In this document: positions 13,825 to 19,117 of the stretch, one piece after another
Numbering within the stretch: the stretch's first letter is position 1
Layout: each line of letters starts with the position of its first letter
Assembly (NCBI GenBank): GCA_007119095.1
Contig: SKQI01000014.1
Coordinates: 1-19,117, forward strand
DNA length: 19,117 nt
Direction: 5' to 3'
Origin: Wenzhouxiangella sp.
GTDB lineage: Bacteria > Pseudomonadota > Gammaproteobacteria > Xanthomonadales > Wenzhouxiangellaceae
Notes under the pieces: model-generated
The model's database searches: none
What the model saw: the letters and a program-made list of their open reading frames with translations, nothing else
Told to the model about the DNA's origin: nothing
Program-made: the position numbers and the translations under genes

Positions 13825-14502
13825 ATGCGGATACTGGTGATTGAAGACGAAGAAGCCCTGCGCGAGTTGCTCGGCCGTGCCCTGAAACGTGAGGGCTTTG
13901 CCGTTGATCTGGCTGCTGATGGCACCGATGGCATGCATATCGCGACCGAATACCCCGTTGACCTGGCCATTATCGACCTGGGTTTGCCGGGGCATTCAGG
14001 CATGGAAATTCTGCGCGAAGTGCGCAAGCGTGAGCTGAAATACCCGGTGCTGGTGCTGACCGCAAGATCCGACTGGCAGGACAAGGTGCAAGCCCTGGAG
14101 CTTGGGGCCGATGACTATGTCACCAAGCCTTTCCGACTGGAAGAGCTGATGGCCAGGGTCAATGCCTTGCTCCGGCGCTCGGCCGGTCATGCCTCGCCAG
14201 AAGTCCGCTTCGGTCCCATGCAGATCAATCTTTCCAGCCAGGATGTGCGGATCAACGACCAGCTGCTGGAACTAACCAGTTTCGAATACAAGTTGTTGTC
14301 CTATTTCGCCTTGCACCCGGACCAGGTCGTGTCCAAGATGGAGCTCAACGAGCACCTCTACGATGAAGATGCCGATCCGGACAGCAACGTTATCGAAGTC
14401 ATCATCGGACGTTTGCGCAAAAAGCTGGATCCCGATGGCGATTGGCAGCCGATTGAAACACTGCGTGGCCGTGGCTACCGGTTCCGCGGCGGCCAGGACT
14501 GA
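13825..14502 (+). CDS. phoP: PhoP-type response regulator
   Basis: A 225-residue OmpR/PhoB-family regulator. The receiver domain (1-115) has the acidic pocket Glu7/Asp8, phospho-acceptor Asp51 (IIDLGLPG), Thr79 and Lys101 (DDYVTKPF), numbered exactly as in E. coli PhoP. TARSDWQDKV at residues 79-88 closely resembles the PhoP sequence TARESWQDKV, which separates it from QseB and PmrA. The winged-helix DNA-binding domain covers about residues 125-222 (LTSFEYKLLSYFALHPDQVVSK, VIEVIIGRLRKKL, TLRGRGYRF). The ATG at 13825 is used, with GGGAGAG about 8 bases upstream; longer readings add an unrelated N-terminus. It overlaps phoQ and likely activates its own operon through the upstream repeat. Confidence 0.92.
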   Translation: MRILVIEDEEALRELLGRALKREGFAVDLAADGTDGMHIATEYPVDLAIIDLGLPGHSGMEILREVRKRELKYPVLVLTARSDWQDKVQALELGADDYVTKPFRLEELMARVNALLRRSAGHASPEVRFGPMQINLSSQDVRINDQLLELTSFEYKLLSYFALHPDQVVSKMELNEHLYDEDADPDSNVIEVIIGRLRKKLDPDGDWQPIETLRGRGYRFRGGQD

Positions 14503-15868
14503 GTCCGCGATTTCCCGCCCGAACGCGCCCTCGCTGCTGGGGCGTCTCTTGCTGGGCGGAGCGCTGGCCCTGATCATTGCCCTGAGCCTGATCGCCCTGG
14601 CCGTGGACCGCGGTTTTCGCGGTGCTGCCGAAGGCGCGCTCCAGGAGCGCCTGGAATCGGTGGTCTTTCTGATTCTATCGACCATTGACCTGGACGAGGA
14701 GGGCCGGCCCATGGTGGCTGATTCCCTGGCTGAGCCGCGTTTGGACCAGCCCGGTTCTGGCCTGCTTGCTGGGGCAATGACACCGTCCGGTGACTGGATG
14801 TCGCCGTCGCTGGTCGGCGTTACCCGGCCACCGCGGGCGCGCCTGATCGAACGCGGCGAAGCACTTTTCCGCGGGCCGGATGAGGACGGTGCCTGGCATG
14901 TCTATGCCATCGGTCTGGGTTGGGAACAGCCCAACGGGGAGATCGTGGACCTGACCATCTGGGCGGCCGAGGATCCGGGTCGTTTTCAGGCCACGATCGC
15001 CGGGTTTCGTGGGGACCTCTGGCGCTGGATGATGCTGGCTGCCCTGGTGGTGATTCTGGCTCAGCTGATCATTATGCTGCTGCTGCTTCGGCCGCTGCGC
15101 CGCGTGGCCCGGGAAGTGGCCGATATCGAGGCTGGCCAGCGTGATTCGCTGCAGCATGCCTACCCGCGCGAGCTGCAGCCGCTGACTGCCAACCTGAATG
15201 CCTTGCTGGCTACCGAGCGTGATAATGCCGGCCATTATCGACGCGCACTGGCTGACCTGGCGCACGCGCTGAAAACGCCGTTGGCCGTGATGCGTGCGCG
15301 CCTGGAAGGGCCGGCCCAGCCGCCTATCGCTGAGCTGGCCCAGGCCGTGGATGATATGGATCTGTTGCTGCGACGGCAGCTCGAGCGTGCCGCGCGCTCG
15401 ACCCGTCGCACCCTGAACAAACCTGTTGCGGTTGTCCCCGTTATTCGCCGTCTGGGCGATTCGCTGGCCAGGCTGTATGCGGGTCAAGGTCTGGAAGTCG
15501 AAGTGCTTGGAGACGAATCCCTGACTGCCAGGGTGGATGAACGCGACCTGATGGAATTGTGCGGAAACTTGATGGACAACGCGGCCAAGTACGGTGAGGG
15601 AAAGATGCGCGTCAGCGTCAGCAGAGGACTTCAGGGCAGCCGCCAGCCCGGCGTTGACATTCTGATCGAGGACAATGGCCCCGGTATCAATCCAGAGCGG
15701 TTCAGCGAACTGCTGGCGCGGGGTGTGCGGGGTGATCAGCGCAGGGAAGGGCAGGGCCTGGGGCTTGCCATTGCCCAGGAGCTGGTCGAGGCCTACGCAG
15801 GCGACCTTGAATTGCTACCCTCAACGCTTGGCGGCGCTGCCATTCGAATCGTCCTTCCACCACGCTGA
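14471..15868 (+). CDS. phoQ: PhoQ-type sensor histidine kinase
   Basis: A membrane kinase of about 465 residues. Numbering from GTG 14471: TM1 is about 26-45 (LLLGGALALIIALSLIALAV), the periplasmic sensor about 46-180, TM2 about 186-206 (WMMLAALVVILAQLII), then HAMP-like linker, and the dimerisation helix with phospho-acceptor His265 in LADLAHALKTPLAVMR. That motif matches the PhoQ form (DLTHSLKTPLAVL). The ATPase domain shows the N box ELCGNLMDNAAKYG (about 360), EDNGPGI (about 400) and GQGLGLAI (about 427). PhoQ senses low Mg2+, acid pH or cationic peptides. The periplasmic part lacks an obvious long acidic cluster, so the ligand is uncertain. The start is not well defined: GTG 14471 overlaps phoP by 32 bases and lacks a clear ribosome binding site. 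Confidence 0.85.
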   Translation: MATGSAAARTESAISRPNAPSLLGRLLLGGALALIIALSLIALAVDRGFRGAAEGALQERLESVVFLILSTIDLDEEGRPMVADSLAEPRLDQPGSGLLAGAMTPSGDWMSPSLVGVTRPPRARLIERGEALFRGPDEDGAWHVYAIGLGWEQPNGEIVDLTIWAAEDPGRFQATIAGFRGDLWRWMMLAALVVILAQLIIMLLLLRPLRRVAREVADIEAGQRDSLQHAYPRELQPLTANLNALLATERDNAGHYRRALADLAHALKTPLAVMRARLEGPAQPPIAELAQAVDDMDLLLRRQLERAARSTRRTLNKPVAVVPVIRRLGDSLARLYAGQGLEVEVLGDESLTARVDERDLMELCGNLMDNAAKYGEGKMRVSVSRGLQGSRQPGVDILIEDNGPGINPERFSELLARGVRGDQRREGQGLGLAIAQELVEAYAGDLELLPSTLGGAAIRIVLPPR

Positions 15869-15879
15869 ATGGAGTTCAA

Positions 15880-16677
15880 ATGAGTTCTGGAGATATTGAT
15901 CGCCTGCTTGAAATCATGGTGCGTCTGCGCGATCCGCAAACAGGCTGTCCATGGGATATCGAGCAAGATTTTCGCTCGATTGCGCCCTATACGATCGAGG
16001 AAGCGCACGAGGTTGCCGAAGCCATCGAGCGCAACGATCTAGTTGAACTGAAGGACGAGCTGGGCGATCTGCTGTTCCAGGTGGTTTTTCACGCTCGGAT
16101 GGCCGAAGAGCAGGGCGCTTTTGCCTTCGGTGACGTGGTTGCATCCGTCTCCGACAAGCTCGAGCGCCGCCATCCGCACGTGTTTGGTGATGCCGAGATC
16201 GCGGATGCCGAGGCGCAAACGATCAACTGGGAGACGATCAAGGCGCAAGAACGCGCCGAGAAAGGTGAGCACGATGATAGCGTGCTGGCCGGCGTCTCCA
16301 GGGGGCTGGGCGCGCTGCGTCGATCAGTCAAGTTGCAAAAGCGCGCTGCCCGTGTCGGTTTTGACTGGCCTGCGGTCGAGCCGATCTTCGACAAGATCAA
16401 TGAAGAGGCGGAGGAGCTTAAAGAAGCGATCGCCAGCGCCGACCGTACCCATATCGAAGAAGAAGTTGGTGATCTGTTTTTTGCCTTGACCAACATCGCC
16501 CGCAAGTTGGAGGTTGATCCCGGCATGGCACTCAGAGCCAGCAATCACAAATTCGAACGACGGGTTCGGGCGATGGAACAGCTCGCTGCCCAACAAGGCC
16601 TTGACCTTTCAACACTGGATCTGGATGCGCAGGAAGCCCTGTATCAGCAAGTCAAGCAAGACCAGTCCAGTGGTTGA
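15880..16677 (+). CDS. mazG: Nucleoside triphosphate pyrophosphohydrolase MazG
   Basis: A 265-residue protein with two MazG domains in tandem, as in E. coli MazG (263 residues). The N-terminal domain has GCPWDIEQDFRSIAPYTIEEAHEVAEAI (about 22-50) and LKDELGDLLFQVVFHARM (about 57-74), which carry the Mg-binding EExxE and ExxD elements. The C-terminal domain repeats the pattern: GFDWPAVEPIFDKINEEAEELKEAI and HIEEEVGDLFFALTNIAR. MazG hydrolyses NTPs and dNTPs to monophosphates plus pyrophosphate, housecleaning aberrant nucleotides and, in E. coli, lowering ppGpp. GGAG (15871-15874) lies five bases before ATG 15880. It begins 11 bases after phoQ, so it may share that transcript. It converges on the next gene with only seven bases between stops. 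Confidence 0.95.
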   Translation: MSSGDIDRLLEIMVRLRDPQTGCPWDIEQDFRSIAPYTIEEAHEVAEAIERNDLVELKDELGDLLFQVVFHARMAEEQGAFAFGDVVASVSDKLERRHPHVFGDAEIADAEAQTINWETIKAQERAEKGEHDDSVLAGVSRGLGALRRSVKLQKRAARVGFDWPAVEPIFDKINEEAEELKEAIASADRTHIEEEVGDLFFALTNIARKLEVDPGMALRASNHKFERRVRAMEQLAAQQGLDLSTLDLDAQEALYQQVKQDQSSG

Positions 16678-16684
16678 AGGACCA

Positions 16685-17752
16685 CTAGGTTCCACCGAGC
16701 CCAGCCATGCTGCGATAGTACGAATCGGTCAGTCGCTCGTTACGCTGTTCGATGCGCTCCAGCAAGCGCTCAAACTGTCTCTGTCGCGAGTTTTGGGAGA
16801 ACTGAACCTGGCCGTTTTCAAACGACCAGTCACTGTCTGACAGCAACTGAACCAGCGTATTGAGGTCATCGATATGATCAGTGCCGGCGTCTCGTGAAAA
16901 CGGTAGTTCCCGCCCAGGGTCTCCCAGAAACGGGTGAACCAACATGGACCGGGTCTCGCTATCGAAGGCAATTTCCTGGGCCAGTTCGATATAAGCCGAA
17001 CCAATCAGCTCCCAGACCTCAAGCTCGGCATCGATGTGACTTGCCAGGTCGCGACTGATCGCATCGAGAAGTGCGCGGGTTTCGCGCAGTTCCGGATCAT
17101 CGGCGGCGCGCTCGAAGTCGAGCAGGCGGATCAGATTCCGCTCGAGTGAGAATGATGCGAGGATGGGGCTGAATTGGGCGATAGTCTGAATGGCGTCGCG
17201 GTGGAATACAAGTACCCGGCGTTCATCCCCGCTGTGATCGTCTCGAACCTCAGGGATCAAGATTTGCGGGATGGGGGCGCCAGGTCGGGAGATCAGCCAG
17301 TCCGCCAGCAGGGTATACCAACCGGCTATCTCAGTGAGGGTGGCGGCGAGTTCAGGGTCCAGATTTTCCGGGCAGTCGTACGAGGCGGCCAGGTCGGCAT
17401 CCAGCTCAAATTCCAGCACGATCTGGGTGGCATCGCTGATGACCGCTTCGCCGCCGCGACAGGCGGGTTGGTACTGCCAGGTAGAAACAGTTGCCAGCGC
17501 TTCGCCATCAAATACGCCGGGCGGCTCACTCGAGACGATTTCTGGGTCGAGGATGCTGCCATCGGCCGCGACCTTGAAGCGAACACGTACCTCTCCTTCC
17601 ACACAGAACATGGCCGCTCCCTGGGGGTAGGCGGGTGGTTCGCGGTGCAGGGGCGAGATGCCGCGGTCGCCTGGCGGGCAGTCGCTGGCTGCGGCGCTGG
17701 TGATCAGAAAAGACAGAGCCACTGCGAGGAGATAGTGTCGGGAGTTCATCAT
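16685..17752 (-). CDS. Exported protein with TonB C-terminal domain and unknown helical tail
   Basis: A 355-residue protein. The N-terminus is a signal peptide (YLLAVALSFLITSAAAS, cut near residue 23). A TonB C-terminal domain covers about residues 30-120: EPPAYPQGA, GEVRVRFKVAADGSILDPEIVSSEPPGVFDGEAL and ATVSTWQYQPA, the standard YP...G.V.V.F.V...G.V.......S.P...FD..AL......W.Y.PA pattern. Residues 125-355 are mostly helical and I do not recognise them; the far C-terminus (RQRQFERLLERIEQRNERL) looks like a coiled coil. A true TonB keeps an uncleaved anchor and a Pro-rich spacer ahead of this domain; both are missing, so energy transduction is unlikely. It lies 66 bases downstream of the TetR gene, with its own promoter candidate between them. 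Start is ATG 17752 or 17749. Confidence 0.8.
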   Translation of the reverse strand: MMNSRHYLLAVALSFLITSAAASDCPPGDRGISPLHREPPAYPQGAAMFCVEGEVRVRFKVAADGSILDPEIVSSEPPGVFDGEALATVSTWQYQPACRGGEAVISDATQIVLEFELDADLAASYDCPENLDPELAATLTEIAGWYTLLADWLISRPGAPIPQILIPEVRDDHSGDERRVLVFHRDAIQTIAQFSPILASFSLERNLIRLLDFERAADDPELRETRALLDAISRDLASHIDAELEVWELIGSAYIELAQEIAFDSETRSMLVHPFLGDPGRELPFSRDAGTDHIDDLNTLVQLLSDSDWSFENGQVQFSQNSRQRQFERLLERIEQRNERLTDSYYRSMAGLGGT

Positions 17753-17781
17753 AAGCTCGTAAAAACCGTTTCAACCTCCAG

Positions 17782-17809
17782 AGTATTGGGTCGAATGGTG
17801 CGCTTTCAA
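17782..17809 (-). promoter_or_regulatory. Candidate promoter of the TonB-domain gene
   Basis: On the minus strand TTGAAA (17809-17804, five of six -35 matches) and AATACT (17787-17782, four of six -10 matches) are 16 bp apart, giving a start near 17775 and a leader of about 20 bases before ATG 17752. The weaker -10 keeps confidence moderate. Confidence 0.4.
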
Positions 17810-17818
17810 TTTGATCGG

Positions 17819-18400
17819 CTACTTCCGCTCCCTGAACAGCAAGTGGCAAACCTGGCCTGCCAGGTCGTCCAGGCTCATGCTTCCACCGGCCTGGTACCAG
17901 TAAATGGTCCAGCCATTGGCGCCGGTCAAAAGCCGCCGGGTGACGAAAGGGTCGGTGTCGATCAAACCTTGTTCCAGAGCTTGCTGCAGCGCTTCCAGCC
18001 AGATGTTTTCATATTCTTCGCGCATGCTCAGAATGTGGCGCTGCTTGTCCGGGCCCAGACTGTGCCATTGGAAGAAGGTGACGGCGACGCCGTCGCGGGT
18101 GGGCCCGTGCAGCAGCTCCAGTTCGGCACGAATCAGTTGAAACAGTCGAGCCTCCGTGGTATCGGCCGATACGCTGGCTTCGTGCAGCGAGCTGATCATG
18201 CGTTCGATGGTGCTGCGCATGACCTCGAGCAGGATTTCTTCCTTGCTGCTGAAGTGATGAAACACGCTGCCGGAGAGGATGCCGACCGCTTCGGCCAGCT
18301 GGCGCACCGAGGTGCGTTCATAGCCGTGTTCCCGAAACAGCCGTGCCGCTGCATCAAGCAGGCGTTCGCGACGATCATCGAGGCGTGGGGTGCGGGCCAT
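17819..18400 (-). CDS. TetR/AcrR-family transcriptional regulator
   Basis: A TetR regulator of 193 residues. The DNA-binding helix-turn-helix is TSVRQLAEAVGILSGSVFHHFSSKEEILLEV, preceded by RRERLLDAAARLFREHGYE. The ligand-binding half contains FFQWHSLGPDKQRHILSMREEYENIWLEALQQAL and WTIYWYQAGGSMSLDDLAGQV, the pattern of KstR2-like TetR regulators of acyl-CoA and lipid catabolism. An ATG at 18433 extends the frame by 11 residues, but that ATG overlaps the predicted -10 of this gene's own promoter (18432-18437). The internal ATG at 18400 (MARTPRLDD) is therefore preferred; neither start has a good ribosome binding site. It is divergent from atuA, with a shared palindromic operator, so it probably represses both. 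Confidence 0.88.
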   Translation of the reverse strand: MARTPRLDDRRERLLDAAARLFREHGYERTSVRQLAEAVGILSGSVFHHFSSKEEILLEVMRSTIERMISSLHEASVSADTTEARLFQLIRAELELLHGPTRDGVAVTFFQWHSLGPDKQRHILSMREEYENIWLEALQQALEQGLIDTDPFVTRRLLTGANGWTIYWYQAGGSMSLDDLAGQVCHLLFRERK

Positions 18401-18431
18401 CTGCAGGCTGAGCTCATATGCGCTGACCGAC

Positions 18432-18474
18432 ATTCTAGTGGGGGATTGCTAACCAAGCAAGCGCTTGGTAGACT
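18432..18474. promoter_or_regulatory. Divergent promoters with one shared TetR operator
   Basis: ACCAAGC-AAGC-GCTTGGT (18452-18469) is a perfect 7-4-7 palindrome. Rightward, TTGCTA (18446-18451) and TAGACT (18469-18474) are 17 bp apart, so the palindrome fills the spacer of the atuA promoter. Leftward, TTGCTT (18460-18455) and TAGAAT (18437-18432) are also 17 bp apart, so the palindrome covers the -35 of the TetR gene. Bound repressor would block both. Confidence 0.65.
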
Positions 18475-18506
18475 GACGGCGTCCGATCAAGCAATCCATC
18501 AAGGTG

Positions 18507-19117
18507 ATGAATCAGGAAAAACGCGTGCGCATTGGCTGTGCCTCGGCCTTTTGGGGCGATTCCCAGATGGCGGCTGCCCAGCTGGTCCGGTCCGGGCAAC
18601 TGGATTACCTGGTATTTGATTACCTGGCCGAGGTGACCATGTCCATCCTGGCCGGTCAGAAAATGAAGGACGACAAGGCCGGCTACGCGCGCGATTTTGT
18701 CGACACCGCGATGGCGCCGCTGCTGGCCGAGATTGCCGGCCAGGGGCTGAAGGTCATTGCCAATGCCGGTGGCGTCAACCCGCTGGCCTGTCGCGATGCG
18801 CTGCAGGCAGCCTGCGACAAGGCAGGCATTGACCTGCGGATTGCCGTGGTGCTGGGTGATGATCTGGCGCCACGCCAGAGCGAACTTAAGAAGCTCGAAC
18901 TGGTGGATCTGGGTTCCGGCGAGCCGATGCCGCCGTTCCTGCTCAGTGCCAACGCCTACCTGGGCGCGCGTCCCATTGCGTGTGCCCTGGCCGAAGGTGC
19001 CGACGTGGTCATTACCGGCCGGGTCACCGATTCGGCCCTTGTGCTGGGGCCGCTGGTGCATGAATTTGGCTGGGACTGGGATGACTACGACCGGCTGGCC
19101 GCCGGCAGCCTGGCCGG
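18507..19117 (+). CDS. atuA: AtuA family (DUF1446) protein, N-terminal part (partial)
   Basis: The frame opens at ATG 18507 and runs off the window after 203 codons. It begins MNQEKRVRIGCASAFWGDSQ, then LDYLVFDYLAEVTMSILAGQKMKD, IANAGGVNPLACRDAL and ADVVITGRVTDSALVLGPLVHEF, all hallmarks of the AtuA/DUF1446 family. AtuA is needed for citronellol/geraniol (acyclic terpene) catabolism in Pseudomonas. Relatives also occur in other branched acyl-CoA pathways, so terpene use is not proven here; the missing neighbours (acyl-CoA carboxylase and dehydrogenase genes) would decide. An alternative GTG at 18525 has AGGA seven bases upstream, while ATG 18507 has an AAGG only two bases away; family alignment from memory favours the ATG. 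It is controlled by the divergent TetR operator. Confidence 0.88.
   Translation, partial: MNQEKRVRIGCASAFWGDSQMAAAQLVRSGQLDYLVFDYLAEVTMSILAGQKMKDDKAGYARDFVDTAMAPLLAEIAGQGLKVIANAGGVNPLACRDALQAACDKAGIDLRIAVVLGDDLAPRQSELKKLELVDLGSGEPMPPFLLSANAYLGARPIACALAEGADVVITGRVTDSALVLGPLVHEFGWDWDDYDRLAAGSLA

Noticed and set aside
17174..18619. 481-codon rightward open frame across the TonB-domain gene, the TetR gene and the start of atuA
   Set aside because: It runs through three well-supported genes and the divergent promoter region, with no recognisable domain; a chance high-GC frame.

Overview
The window looks like chromosomal DNA from a GC-rich gammaproteobacterium. The strongest clue is the order pepP-ygfB (leftward), then a small coiled-coil gene, zapA, 6S RNA and fthC (rightward), followed by an EVE-domain gene and rpiA (leftward). 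This is the arrangement known around ssrS in pseudomonad- and xanthomonad-like lineages. A PhoP/PhoQ-type pair behind a small PepSY gene, and an AtuA gene with a TetR regulator, fit the same group. A Xanthomonadales/Wenzhouxiangella-like host is a guess, not something the sequence proves. No rRNA, tRNA, CRISPR array, phage gene or transposase was seen.

Layout. 1-4649 is housekeeping: pepP (cut by the window edge), ygfB, a TIGR02449-like gene, zapA, ssrS, fthC, rpiA, an EVE-domain gene and dusA. 4650-4894 holds a 163-bp, almost perfectly palindromic element that ends one base before the ribosome binding site of the next gene, a CtlX/arginine-deiminase-like hydrolase. 5924-13366 is the accessory part. 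It appears to be one rightward transcription unit of a 1522-residue protein with several glycosyltransferase modules, a TylF-family methyltransferase, a small exported protein of unknown role, and an exported leucine-rich-repeat protein with a plant-type N-terminal cap. Two of the three junctions are 4-base ATGA overlaps. 13575-16677 holds the PepSY protein, phoP, phoQ and mazG. 16685-18433 runs leftward: an exported protein with a TonB C-terminal domain and a TetR regulator. A divergent atuA begins at 18507 and runs off the window.

How the parts fit. The glycosyltransferase and methyltransferase most likely build and O-methylate a surface glycan, and the LRR protein is exported from the same unit. 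This is the best candidate here for an undescribed system, although each part belongs to a known fold family. Two control regions can be read directly. A GTTCAG-N5-GTTAAG direct repeat sits 10 bp before a good -10 in front of the PepSY-phoP-phoQ genes, which suggests PhoP autoregulation. A perfect 7-4-7 palindrome lies inside overlapping divergent promoters between the TetR gene and atuA, which suggests one operator controls both. A sigma70-like promoter for 6S RNA lies inside the 3' end of zapA.
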